Of a stretch of DNA of 64,000 nucleotides, positions 56,133-64,000 are shown one piece after another (position 1 is the first letter of the stretch; the number at the start of each line of letters is the position of its first letter). Below the pieces are notes generated by a model. It did no database searches, had not been told where the DNA came from, and worked only from the letters and a program-made list of their open reading frames with translations. Origin of the DNA: a bacterium (lineage in GTDB: Bacteria; Bacillota; Bacilli; Lactobacillales; Streptococcaceae); contig CAJNBY010000001.1 of NCBI GenBank assembly GCA_905221125.1, forward strand, positions 124,001 through 188,000. Reading direction: 5' to 3'. A program made the translations under genes and the position numbers.

Positions 56133-57143
56133 TTATTCTATGGTATCAAAAGCGAGACTTGGTTTGGCATTGAGATCCAAGCTTGCAAAGTTTTCTTTGT
56201 TCCACTCGCTGACGCTGGCATAGGCAATCATTCCTGCATTGTCTCCGCAAAGGCGTAGGGGAGGGATGATAACCTTGACATCTGTGATTTCAGCTGCCAG
56301 ACGTTCTCTGAGGCCTTTATTAGCTGCCACGCCACCGGCTACGACTAGGGTTTTAACAGGGTATTTTTCTATGGCTTTCTTGGTTTTGGCCATAAGAATA
56401 TCCATGACTGCTGCTTGAAAAGATGCTGACAGGTCTTCCTTGGACAAGCTTTCTCCCTTTTGCTCGGCATTGTGGTGAAGATTGATAAAGGCAGACTTCA
56501 AACCTGAGAATGAAAACTCTAGATTGTCCTCCTTAATCATAGCACGTGGGAAATCATAAATATCCTGCCCCTGATGAGCCAACTCGTCAATCTCACGACC
56601 GGCTGGATAGGTCAAGCCCATGACGCGACCAACCTTATCATAGGCCTCACCAACCGCGTCATCTCGCGTTTCCCCAACAATCTTGTAGTCACCAGCCTCA
56701 GAAACATAAACCAACTCTGTGTGTCCACCGCTGACCAAGAGGGCTAGCAAAGGAAACTCCAAAGGCTCTACACTTTGAGCTGCCATGAGGTGACCAGCCA
56801 TGTGGTTAACGGGAATTAGTGGAAGTCCATGCGCCCAAGCAAAGGCCTTGGCAGCTGACAAACCAACTAGTAAGGCTCCGACCAATCCTGGTCCGTAGGT
56901 GACCGCAACAGCTGTCACATCCTCTTCGGTTATTCCTGCTTCTGCTAGTGCCTCCTCGATGCAGGCTGTAATGATCTCGACATGGTGGCGACTGGCTACT
57001 TCTGGCACTACGCCCCCGAAACGTTTGTGACTCTCAATTTGACTAGCAATGACATTGGACAAAAGCTCATCGTCGTTTTTCAAGACGGCGACACTGGTCT
57101 CATCACAGGATGTCTCAAATGCTAAAATATATCTATCCTTCAT
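56133..57143 (-). CDS. tsaD: tRNA t6A synthesis protein TsaD
   Basis: 336 aa. ASKHA fold, metal motif HMAGH (about 110-114) and [12 protein letters not shown] at the N-terminus. It transfers threonylcarbamoyl to tRNA A37 with TsaB and TsaE. Overlaps rimI by 11 nt. Confidence 0.97.
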   Translation of the reverse strand: MKDRYILAFETSCDETSVAVLKNDDELLSNVIASQIESHKRFGGVVPEVASRHHVEIITACIEEALAEAGITEEDVTAVAVTYGPGLVGALLVGLSAAKAFAWAHGLPLIPVNHMAGHLMAAQSVEPLEFPLLALLVSGGHTELVYVSEAGDYKIVGETRDDAVGEAYDKVGRVMGLTYPAGREIDELAHQGQDIYDFPRAMIKEDNLEFSFSGLKSAFINLHHNAEQKGESLSKEDLSASFQAAVMDILMAKTKKAIEKYPVKTLVVAGGVAANKGLRERLAAEITDVKVIIPPLRLCGDNAGMIAYASVSEWNKENFASLDLNAKPSLAFDTIE

Positions 57144-57570
57144 CTATTTCTCTCTTCATGATGATGGCGTCCTCGACTGGATCATGGTAGTAGGCCTTTC
57201 GCTCAGCGATGACCGCCATCTTTTCTTTCTTGTAAAATGCTTGCGCTCGTTGATTTGACTTTCTGACTTCGAGGAAAATCTCCTTTTCTGCCGGCAATTG
57301 AGCAAACAAGGCTGACGCAATCCCCTGACCCTGATAGGTTTGCTTGACAGCTATTTGCAGGACTTCTGCCTCAAATAGATTCTCCTGAACAGCTAAAAAT
57401 CCAATCACTTCCGTCCCATCATAAGCTAGAGCATACCAAGTCTGGTCTTGGGACAGGTCTGCTTGGATTTGTTCCAACGTCCAAGGACTGACTGGGTAAA
57501 CAGCTGCCATGACAGCGTAGATGGCTTGTGCCAAGTCAGGCTGCTGTTGGATTCGTTTGATTTCTATCAT
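57133..57570 (-). CDS. rimI: Ribosomal S18 N-acetyltransferase-like (GNAT)
   Basis: 145 aa GNAT with acetyl-CoA loop [16 protein letters not shown] (about 76-91). Named RimI by conserved place in the tsaB-rimI-tsaD operon; target not proven. Confidence 0.88.
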   Translation of the reverse strand: MIEIKRIQQQPDLAQAIYAVMAAVYPVSPWTLEQIQADLSQDQTWYALAYDGTEVIGFLAVQENLFEAEVLQIAVKQTYQGQGIASALFAQLPAEKEIFLEVRKSNQRAQAFYKKEKMAVIAERKAYYHDPVEDAIIMKREIDEG

Positions 57571-58250
57571 AGGCGTTTAATGTAAGACTCACCAGACTCG
57601 GTATGGTTCTTGAGCCAGTTTTCCTCAGCCTCGACTCGTTTGAGGTAATTCGGAACAAAGTCGTGCAAGGAGTCTGCTTCCTTGTCCCAGGCCAAAAGAG
57701 CAAGATTGGCTGCATTAGGCAAGGTTTCTTTGAAATTAGTCCTTGGCAAATGTTCTTGAATTTGCTCCACAAAGGGGCCAACTTCTCCGACAAAGGTTAC
57801 CTGACTAGCACCCTTGATTAGCTCGATGACTCGCTCAAAAGGCAGGTGTGCTTCTGGCATGACAGGTTTGGCATTTTCATAAAATCCTACATAAACATTG
57901 TTACGACGCGCATCCATCAAAGGAACGAACAAGCCTTCTTGCTGGTATGGCACCAGAGCTAAGAGACTCGACATACCAACCAACTCGATGTTCAGAGTGT
58001 GAGCTAAGGTTTTGGCAGTTGCTACCGCAATTCGCAAGCCTGTGTAGCTCCCCGGCCCTTCAGCTACCACGATTCGGTCCAAATCCTTGGGCGTCCAGTC
58101 CAAACTTGCCATCAAAAAATCGATGGCAGGCATGAGGGTAATACTGTGATTTTTCTTGATATTAATCGTCGTCTCGGCAAGAACTTGCTTGTCCTCTAAA
58201 ATCGCGAGAGAAAGCGCCTTGCTGGACGTATCAAAAGCTAATACTTTCAT
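57567..58250 (-). CDS. tsaB: tRNA t6A synthesis protein TsaB
   Basis: 227 aa. MKVLAFDTSSKALSLAILE and VAEGPGSYTGLRIAVATAKTLAHTL are the YeaZ/TsaB signatures. Scaffold partner of TsaD. Overlaps rimI by 4 nt. TATAAT at 58281-58286 upstream. Confidence 0.95.
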   Translation of the reverse strand: MKVLAFDTSSKALSLAILEDKQVLAETTINIKKNHSITLMPAIDFLMASLDWTPKDLDRIVVAEGPGSYTGLRIAVATAKTLAHTLNIELVGMSSLLALVPYQQEGLFVPLMDARRNNVYVGFYENAKPVMPEAHLPFERVIELIKGASQVTFVGEVGPFVEQIQEHLPRTNFKETLPNAANLALLAWDKEADSLHDFVPNYLKRVEAEENWLKNHTESGESYIKRL

Positions 58251-58400
58251 AACACATTCCTATCTTTTTGTCTGCTTACTATTATACTACAAAAGCTGGC
58301 ACATGGGAATTTTCTTTATCCCAAAACAAAAATGCCTATACTTAGCTAAAAAATAATTCGCAAATAAAATTCAAAAAAATGCTCACTTTTCCTTTTCTTT

Positions 58401-58408
58401 TCCGAATA
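58401..58408 (+). promoter_or_regulatory. Combox (SigX) of cib operon
   Basis: TCCGAATA, one base from TACGAATA, preceded by CTTTTCCTTTTCTTT. It lies 33 bp before cibA, fitting competence-controlled expression. Confidence 0.75.
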
Positions 58409-58441
58409 TAAAAGTGAACAAGAAAAAAGGAGGAAAGTTCA

Positions 58442-58627
58442 ATGACAAATTTTGACGTTCTTGACAATCAATTTTTATCCCTATCTGAAAATGAATTATC
58501 AGATATTGATGGCGGTCTCGCTCCCTTGGTTATCTTTGGAGTAGCAGTATCTTGGAAAGCTATTGCAGGTGGAACAGCACTTGTAGGTTCTGGTTTGGCA
58601 GCTGGTTATTTTTTAGGAGGAGATTAA
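58442..58627 (+). CDS. cibA: Two-peptide bacteriocin subunit CibA-like
   Basis: 61 aa. Double-glycine leader ending ELSDIDGG (cleavage after residue 25), then a 36-aa hydrophobic mature peptide LAPLVIFGVAVSWKAIAGG... with GxxxG-like spacing. AAAGGAGG ribosome binding site. Late-competence bacteriocin for killing non-competent siblings. Confidence 0.88.
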   Translation: MTNFDVLDNQFLSLSENELSDIDGGLAPLVIFGVAVSWKAIAGGTALVGSGLAAGYFLGGD

Positions 58628-58628
58628 T

Positions 58629-58781
58629 ATGATGAAAGATTTGAACAACTATCGTGAAATTACTAATAAGGAATTGCAAGAAATCAAGGGTGGTTTTGGT
58701 GTAGGTGTTGATATCGCTTTATTTATGGCAGGTTATACCATTGGGAAAGATCTCCGTAAAAAGTTTGGTAAGTCATGCTAG
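58629..58781 (+). CDS. cibB: Two-peptide bacteriocin subunit CibB-like
   Basis: 50 aa; starts at 58629, or 3 nt later. Leader MMKDLNNYREITNKELQEI ending KGG (cleavage after residue 22), mature 28 aa FGVGVDIALFMAGYTIGKDL...FGKSC. AGGAG before the ATG. Two nt after cibA. Confidence 0.85.
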   Translation: MMKDLNNYREITNKELQEIKGGFGVGVDIALFMAGYTIGKDLRKKFGKSC

Positions 58782-58954
58782 ATAAAAGACACATTTTTAG
58801 AAGGATAAATTTTATTATCTTTATCTCTTACAGTTTGCTAAGCATTCTCAATGATTTAAACATTACTACTATCCCTTTACCAATTGATCTATATGTTTGT
58901 ATTGTTTTATTTTTATGCTTCAACTCTATTTTTGAACATAAGAAGAATCGTTAA
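58775..58954 (+). CDS. cibC: Bacteriocin immunity protein CibC-like
   Basis: 59 aa, start overlaps cibB by 7 nt. Two hydrophobic helices (about 12-28, 38-51) and a charged HKKNR tail. Small membrane immunity proteins of this layout follow such bacteriocin pairs. Confidence 0.75.
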   Translation: MLDKRHIFRRINFIIFISYSLLSILNDLNITTIPLPIDLYVCIVLFLCFNSIFEHKKNR

Positions 58955-59026
58955 TATAAAAATAAGAGTAAATTCTGAAAGCAAACATTTATTCCGTTGT
59001 CATGTCATTTTAGAAAAATGCAAAGA

Positions 59027-59058
59027 CCACCTCATCTTGATAGATGGGGTGGAATTTT
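59027..59058 (+). terminator. Terminator of cib operon
   Basis: CCACCTCATC - TTGATA - GATGGGGTGG, 10 bp with one G-U, followed by AATTTTCG. Confidence 0.75.
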
Positions 59059-59092
59059 CGTGTCGTAAATCTACTATCTCTATATCCCCAAA

Positions 59093-59120
59093 CAAAAATG
59101 CCCCAACATAGGCAGGGCAT
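59093..59120 (-). terminator. Terminator of small membrane gene
   Basis: On the minus strand ATGCCC (59115-59120), loop, GGGGCAT (59098-59104), then TTTTGTTT. Confidence 0.7.
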
Positions 59121-59336
59121 CTAAGCATTTAATCCAAAGAAAAATACAAACCAAACGACATAGGTTACAAGGAGGAGAAAAAGCGAGTAGAGAGTCACAA
59201 AGGTAATTTTCCACAAGAACTTGGTTTGTCGTTGTTCCAGTTTGGCAAATAGAAGATTCCCTCCATAAACACAAGCAACAAAAACAATAAAAGCTACCAA
59301 GCGAGCTCCGATAGCAAAAGCAAATAAGTTATACAT
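59121..59336 (-). CDS. Small two-to-three-helix membrane protein
   Basis: 71 aa, MYNLFAFAIGARLVAFIVFVACVYGG. Hydrophobic segments at about 5-27 and 42-68, with a charged loop KLEQRQTKF between. GGAGG upstream. Conserved by place next to rpoY-rnjA in pneumococci, function unknown. Confidence 0.72.
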   Translation of the reverse strand: MYNLFAFAIGARLVAFIVFVACVYGGNLLFAKLEQRQTKFLWKITFVTLYSLFLLLVTYVVWFVFFFGLNA

Positions 59337-59397
59337 AGGACAACCTCCTTGACTTAAAAACTATATGGAATTATGACAAGCAACAAATTTCACTTCT

Positions 59398-59439
59398 ATT
59401 ATCATAGCACATTTTCTTTATTTTTGCAAGCGCTTACTC
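59398..59439 (-). promoter_or_regulatory. Promoter with cre-like site
   Basis: GATAAT (-10, minus, 59398-59403) for the small membrane gene. TTGCAAGCGCTTACTC (59424-59439, plus) matches the cre consensus WTGNAANCGNWNNCWW at 15 of 16 positions and covers its -35 region. Confidence 0.5.
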
Positions 59440-59473
59440 AACAAATCGTCCCATGACTTTCTCGTTTCCGTCT

Positions 59474-59502
59474 TTTACTAATTTTTCATTTTGTGGTATA
59501 AT
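59474..59502 (+). promoter_or_regulatory. rpoY-rnjA promoter
   Basis: TTTACT (59474-59479), 17-nt spacer, TATAAT (59497-59502) with TGG before it. The leader to rpoY is about 105 nt. Confidence 0.65.
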
Positions 59503-59612
59503 TGAAATAATTGTAACGAATCAAGGTCAATCTAGACACAAAATGGAATGAAATCAAGCAAATATCTGCTAAAAGTTTGGAATAAACTGACCTGTAAATA
59601 GAAAGGAACTAT

Positions 59613-59846
59613 ATGATTTACAAAGTTTTTTATCAAGAAACAAAAGAACGTAGCCCACGTCGTGAAACAACACGCGCACTTTACCTAGACATTGATGCCA
59701 GCTCAGAACTTGAGGGCCGCATCGCTGCTCGCCAACTTGTCGAAGAAAATCGCCCAGAGTACAATATCGAGTATATCGAACTCTTGTCTGACAAATTGCT
59801 AGATTACGAAAAAGAAACTGGCGCCTTCGAAATCACGGAGTTCTAA
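59613..59846 (+). CDS. rpoY: RNA polymerase epsilon subunit RpoY
   Basis: 77 aa, DUF1447/YkzG family. [27 protein letters not shown] small RNA polymerase accessory subunit in Firmicutes. One nt before rnjA, its usual partner gene. Confidence 0.95.
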   Translation: MIYKVFYQETKERSPRRETTRALYLDIDASSELEGRIAARQLVEENRPEYNIEYIELLSDKLLDYEKETGAFEITEF

Positions 59847-59847
59847 T

Positions 59848-61527
59848 ATGGCCTATACTCTTAAACCTGAAGAAGTCGGCGTTTTTGCCATCGGTGGTCT
59901 GGGAGAAATCGGGAAAAATACATACGGGATTGAATACCAAGATGAGATTATCATCGTCGATGCTGGGATTAAATTCCCAGAAGATGACTTGCTGGGTATC
60001 GACTATGTCATTCCTGATTATTCTTACATCGTGGACAATATCGACCGCGTCAAGGCTGTTTTGATTACACACGGACACGAGGACCACATCGGTGGGATTC
60101 CTTTCCTACTCAAGCAAGCAAATGTCCCTATCTATGCTGGACCACTTGCCTTAGCTTTGATCCGTGGAAAACTCGAAGAACATGGCCTCTTACGCAACGC
60201 TAAACTTTACGAAATCAACCATAACACAGAGTTGACCTTTAAAAATCTCAAGGCAACTTTCTTTAGAACTACTCACTCTATTCCAGAGCCTTTGGGGATT
60301 GTCATTCATACTCCTCAAGGGAAAATTGTCTGTACGGGTGACTTCAAGTTTGACTTAACACCAGTTGGTGAACCAGCAGATTTGCACCGTATGGCTGCGC
60401 TTGGTGAAGAAGGTGTACTCTGTCTCCTGTCTGACTCGACAAATGCAGAAATTCCAACCTTTACCAACTCTGAAAAAGTCGTTGGCCAGTCCATCATGAA
60501 GATTATCCAAGGCATTGAAGGACGCATCATCTTTGCATCCTTTGCCTCAAATATCTTCCGTCTCCAACAAGCAACTGAAGCCGCTGTTAAGACTGGACGC
60601 AAGATTGCGGTCTTTGGTCGCTCTATGGAAAAAGCCATTGTCAATGGAATCGAGCTTGGTTACATCAAAGCTCCTAAGGGAACCTTTATCGAGCCAAATG
60701 AAATCAAAGATTACCCTGCAGGCGAGGTTCTGATCCTCTGTACAGGTAGTCAGGGCGAGCCGATGGCAGCCCTCTCTCGTATCGCCAACGGAACCCACCG
60801 TCAGGTGCAACTCCAACCAGGTGATACCGTTATCTTCTCTTCAAGTCCAATCCCTGGAAACACTACTAGCGTCAACAAGCTGATTAACATCATTTCCGAA
60901 GCTGGTGTCGAAGTTATCCACGGTAAAGTGAACAATATCCATACATCTGGACACGGTGGTCAGCAAGAGCAAAAACTCATGCTCCGCTTGATTAAGCCAA
61001 AATACTTCATGCCTGTCCACGGTGAATACCGCATGCAAAAAGTCCACGCTGGACTAGCGGTGGATACTGGTGTTGAGAAGGACAATATCTTTATCATGAG
61101 CAATGGTGATGTGCTTGCCCTTACTGCTGACTCAGCTCGTATCGCAGGTCATTTCAATGCCCAAGACATCTATGTCGATGGAAATCGTATCGGTGAAATC
61201 GGTGCTGCTGTCCTCAAAGACCGTCGTGATTTATCTGAAGACGGTGTCGTTCTAGCAGTCGCAACTGTTGACTTCAAGTCGCAGATGATTCTGTCTGGTC
61301 CAGATATCCTCAGCCGAGGCTTTGTCTACATGAGAGAGTCTGGTGATTTGATTCGCCAAAGCCAACGCATCCTCTTCAATGCCATTCGTATCGCACTGAA
61401 AAACAAGGACGCCAGCGTGCAATCTGTCAATGGTGCTATTGTCAACGCCATTCGCCCCTTCCTTTATGAAAATACAGAACGTGAACCGATTATCATCCCG
61501 ATGATCCTCACACCAGATGAAGAATAA
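59848..61527 (+). CDS. rnjA: Ribonuclease J1
   Basis: 559 aa. Metallo-beta-lactamase/beta-CASP nuclease: HGHEDHIGG (about 74-82), FTCTGD-type motif [16 protein letters not shown], and [14 protein letters not shown]. Performs 5'-3' exo- and endonucleolytic mRNA decay. Confidence 0.97.
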   Translation: MAYTLKPEEVGVFAIGGLGEIGKNTYGIEYQDEIIIVDAGIKFPEDDLLGIDYVIPDYSYIVDNIDRVKAVLITHGHEDHIGGIPFLLKQANVPIYAGPLALALIRGKLEEHGLLRNAKLYEINHNTELTFKNLKATFFRTTHSIPEPLGIVIHTPQGKIVCTGDFKFDLTPVGEPADLHRMAALGEEGVLCLLSDSTNAEIPTFTNSEKVVGQSIMKIIQGIEGRIIFASFASNIFRLQQATEAAVKTGRKIAVFGRSMEKAIVNGIELGYIKAPKGTFIEPNEIKDYPAGEVLILCTGSQGEPMAALSRIANGTHRQVQLQPGDTVIFSSSPIPGNTTSVNKLINIISEAGVEVIHGKVNNIHTSGHGGQQEQKLMLRLIKPKYFMPVHGEYRMQKVHAGLAVDTGVEKDNIFIMSNGDVLALTADSARIAGHFNAQDIYVDGNRIGEIGAAVLKDRRDLSEDGVVLAVATVDFKSQMILSGPDILSRGFVYMRESGDLIRQSQRILFNAIRIALKNKDASVQSVNGAIVNAIRPFLYENTEREPIIIPMILTPDEE

Positions 61528-61532
61528 ATCAT

Positions 61533-61563
61533 AAAACAGCCCCGTCTTCGGAGCTGTTTTTCT
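61533..61563 (+). terminator. Terminator of rpoY-rnjA
   Basis: AAAACAGC ... GCTGTTTT with an inner CCG/CGG and TCTT loop, then T-run. Confidence 0.85.
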
Positions 61564-61584
61564 CTATGCTTTCTTTTAAGATTG

Positions 61585-61687
61585 AAACTCAATAAAAATC
61601 GAAATCAGACTAGAAGGCTAGGCGAAAGCATAACTTGAGTTAGGTAAGCCGAAGCCGACGACGTATTATTTTGATTTTTGAAGAGTT
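61585..61687 (+). repeat. Diverged BOX-like element at mnmG 3' end
   Basis: AAACTCAATAAAAATCGAAATCAGACTAGAAGGCTAGGCG ... GTAAGCCGAAGCCGACGACG ... GATTTTTGAAGAGTTT parallels the BOX A-C core along its length with many substitutions. Its right end lies in mnmG, giving that gene its last seven or so codons and TAA. Confidence 0.6.
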
Positions 61688-63579
61688 TTGGAAATACTAC
61701 GATTTTTACCTTCAAGATACACCATCAGAATAGAAATATCTGCTGGGTTTACTCCCGAAATACGGCTGGCTTGGCCGATGGTTTCTGGATTGATGAGTTT
61801 GAACTTCTGACGGGCTTCGGTTGCGATAGAATCAATGTCGTCCCAGTCAATATTGGCTGGAATGCGTTTTTCTTCCATGCGTTTCATCTTAGCAACCTGA
61901 TCCATGGCTTTGGAAATATAGCCTTCGTACTTGATTTCTGTTTCAATCAATTCGATAATCTTATCATCCAAGTCCTCTGCAGCTGGCCCGATGAAGGCCA
62001 CCACATCTTGGTAAGAAACTTCTGGACGGCGAAGGAATTCCTTGGCTGTCACTGCATCTGTTAACGGCTTGAAGCCCATCTCCTCAACCTTAGCATTGGT
62101 TTCCTTGACTGGCTTGAGTTTGATGCTATCTAGGCGCTTCATCTCATTGTCAAATTGATTTTTCTTGATTTCAAAGCGAGCCCAGCGTTCATCATCCACA
62201 AGCCCAATCTCGCGTCCCATCTCTGTCAAACGCATATCTGCATTGTCATGACGGAGAATGAGGCGGTATTCAGCACGACTGGTCAAGAGACGGTAAGGTT
62301 CAATAGTTCCCTTGGTAACCAAGTCATCAATCATCACCCCGATATAACCGTCACTGCGCTTCAAAATCAACTCAGGCTTGCCTTGGATTTTCAGAGCCGC
62401 ATTGATACCTGCGATAATCCCTTGACCAGCAGCTTCTTCGTAACCTGACGTTCCATTTGTCTGACCAGCAGTGAAAAGGCCAGAGATTTTCTTGGTTTCC
62501 AAAGTCGCACGCAACTGATGAGGCAAGACCATGTCATACTCGATGGCATAACCAGTTCGCATCATCTCAGCATTTTCCAAACCTTTGATGGAATGAACCA
62601 ACTCACGTTGGACATCCTCAGGCAGACTGGTTGAAAGACCTTGGACGTAGACTTCCTCTGTATTGCGCCCTTCTGGCTCAAGGAAGAGTTGATGGCGTTC
62701 CTTGTCCGCAAAGCGCACAATCTTGTCCTCAATCGACGGACAGTAACGAGGCCCCACTCCCTTAACCACACCTGTAAACATAGGCGCACGGTGGAGGTTG
62801 TTTTGGATAATTTCATGACTGGTACCGTTGGTATAGGTCAACCAGCATGGCACTTGGTCCTTGACATAGTCCTCATCTCGTGAAGTGTAGGAGAAGTGAT
62901 TAGGCGCCTCGTCTCCTGGCTGAATCTCTGTTACATCGTAGTTGATAGAGGAAGCCTTGACACGTGGAGGCGTCCCCGTCTTGAAACGACCGATTTCAAG
63001 ACCAAGTTCCTTAAGATTGTCAGCAAGGTTAATCGAAGCTAGGCTGTGGTTTGGCCCTGATGAGTACTTGAGGTCTCCGATGATGATTTCCCCACGTAGT
63101 GCAGTCCCTGTAGTCACAATAACAGCCTTGGCAGCATACTCTTGATGGGTAGCTGTACGCACACCGACAACTTTGCCATCTTCCACCAAAATCTCATCAA
63201 TCATGGTCTGACGAAGGGTCAAATTCTCTTGATTTTCAACTGTCTTGCGCATTTCCTTAGAGTAAAGTTCCTTGTCAGCCTGCGCACGAAGAGCACGCAC
63301 CGCTGGCCCCTTCCCTGTGTTGAGCATCTTCATCTGGATGTAAGTCTTGTCAATGGTCTTGGCCATCTCACCACCAAGTGCATCAACTTCACGCACGACA
63401 ATCCCCTTGGCAGAACCACCGATAGAGGGATTACATGGCATGAAAGCCAGCATTTCAATATTGATGGTCGCAAGCAAGACCTTGCAGCCCATACGGCTGG
63501 CTGCTAGGGATGCTTCGACCCCAGCGTGTCCCGCACCGATTACAATAATATCGTATTCTTCAGTAAAATGATAAGTCAT
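61666..63579 (-). CDS. mnmG: tRNA uridine-5-carboxymethylaminomethyl modification enzyme MnmG
   Basis: 637 aa (GidA). FAD-binding [19 protein letters not shown] at the N-terminus, [13 protein letters not shown], and [16 protein letters not shown]. With MnmE it modifies wobble U34. Its final codons overlap a BOX-like repeat. Ten nt from the Nudix gene. Confidence 0.97.
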   Translation of the reverse strand: MTYHFTEEYDIIVIGAGHAGVEASLAASRMGCKVLLATINIEMLAFMPCNPSIGGSAKGIVVREVDALGGEMAKTIDKTYIQMKMLNTGKGPAVRALRAQADKELYSKEMRKTVENQENLTLRQTMIDEILVEDGKVVGVRTATHQEYAAKAVIVTTGTALRGEIIIGDLKYSSGPNHSLASINLADNLKELGLEIGRFKTGTPPRVKASSINYDVTEIQPGDEAPNHFSYTSRDEDYVKDQVPCWLTYTNGTSHEIIQNNLHRAPMFTGVVKGVGPRYCPSIEDKIVRFADKERHQLFLEPEGRNTEEVYVQGLSTSLPEDVQRELVHSIKGLENAEMMRTGYAIEYDMVLPHQLRATLETKKISGLFTAGQTNGTSGYEEAAGQGIIAGINAALKIQGKPELILKRSDGYIGVMIDDLVTKGTIEPYRLLTSRAEYRLILRHDNADMRLTEMGREIGLVDDERWARFEIKKNQFDNEMKRLDSIKLKPVKETNAKVEEMGFKPLTDAVTAKEFLRRPEVSYQDVVAFIGPAAEDLDDKIIELIETEIKYEGYISKAMDQVAKMKRMEEKRIPANIDWDDIDSIATEARQKFKLINPETIGQASRISGVNPADISILMVYLEGKNRSISKTLQKSK

Positions 63580-63588
63580 ATTTCTCTC

Positions 63589-64000
63589 CTATTCCTCAAG
63601 ATGAATGTGTCTTAGTTGGCCGTCCCAATCTGGTAGGGCTGTTTTTAAAAAGGCTGGAACTAGCTGGATATTCTGGAGCTGATCCAAGTCAATCCATTCA
63701 CAGGGCTGCGATTTTTCATCTTCCTGCATGGTCAATGGGGCGTCCTCAAGCAAGTTCACCAGATAATGAAACTCAATGTTGTGATAGGAAACACCGTCCT
63801 GTTCAAAACGATTTTCAACTACAAAAGCTAGCTGCCCAGCTTGAGCTTTGACACCCAGTTCTTCCCTCACTTCACGGACTACCGCGTCTTCCGTACTTTC
63901 ATTGACTTGAATCGCACCGCCGATAGTATAATACTTGCCCTTATCTTTTGTGACTAGGAGCTTGCGGTTTTGAAGAATCAAGGCTGTCGCCCGAACACCA
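63589..64000 (-). CDS. Nudix hydrolase (5' end outside window)
   Basis: At least 137 codons; the frame remains open to the window edge (GVRATALILQNRKLLVTKDKG), so the true start lies beyond. Nudix box GAIQVNESTEDAVVREVREELGV matches GX5EX7REUXEEXGU. Hydrolyses a nucleoside diphosphate derivative; substrate unknown. Confidence 0.88.
   Translation of the reverse strand, partial: GVRATALILQNRKLLVTKDKGKYYTIGGAIQVNESTEDAVVREVREELGVKAQAGQLAFVVENRFEQDGVSYHNIEFHYLVNLLEDAPLTMQEDEKSQPCEWIDLDQLQNIQLVPAFLKTALPDWDGQLRHIHLEE

Noticed and set aside
58884..59111. 75-codon plus-strand frame after cibB
   Set aside because: It lies in another frame over cibC and runs through the terminator; the 59-aa cibC frame fits operon structure better.

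Overview
The window is a chromosomal segment of a mitis-group Streptococcus (S. pneumoniae, S. pseudopneumoniae or S. mitis type). Evidence: low-GC coding DNA, pneumococcus-like gene order, at least five BOX repeats, SigX (ComX) combox promoters in front of competence genes, and a cibABC-type bacteriocin locus. As I recall, pneumococcal reference genomes carry the riboflavin operon between ruvA and mutL. Here only a BOX remnant lies there, which hints at S. mitis or a divergent strain.

Layout. 1-13.1 kb (minus strand): the S10-spc-alpha ribosomal superoperon from rpsJ to the first codons of rpsK, with secY, adk and infA; the promoter is at 13047-13075. Two paralogous structured intergenic elements flank rpsH. 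13.2-16.7 kb: the anaerobic ribonucleotide reductase operon nrdD-orf-GNAT-nrdG behind two NrdR-box-like sites. 16.7-24.5 kb: a combox-driven competence pair (47-aa ORF plus ccs4), cls, a lipoprotein, folC, the ireB-ruvX-DUF1292 operon, a DUF1307 lipoprotein and an Spx regulator. 24.6-27.7 kb: an mgtA Mg2+ ATPase with a layered leader: M-box riboswitch, intrinsic terminator, a 23-codon Asp/Pro/His-rich leader ORF with a strong ribosome binding site, and two mutually exclusive hairpins. 27.7-38.4 kb: pepQ, uvrA, corA, a DUF1129 protein, an S66 peptidase, a SemiSWEET transporter, tag, ruvA and mutL.

38.5-46.4 kb: a LytTR/DUF3021 regulatory pair, a 510-bp BOX element with nine boxB modules, a non-canonical Nramp-family transporter, nrdI, and a YesLMN-like two-component operon behind a cre-like site. 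46.4-55.9 kb: an ECF S component, then a metQ-M20 peptidase-metN-metI methionine uptake operon with a perfect MET-box. The metI 3' end is duplicated around an inserted MFS transporter plus Rgg regulator. An amino-acid-binding lipoprotein and azlCD follow. 56.1-64 kb: tsaD-rimI-tsaB, cibABC with its combox, rpoY-rnjA, mnmG, and a Nudix hydrolase cut by the window end.

The most noteworthy items are the two-layer mgtA leader with its MgtL-like peptide, the duplicated covarying RNA element around rpsH, the metI-flanked rgg-MFS islet, and the 18-bp perfect inverted repeat that carries the two NrdR boxes.
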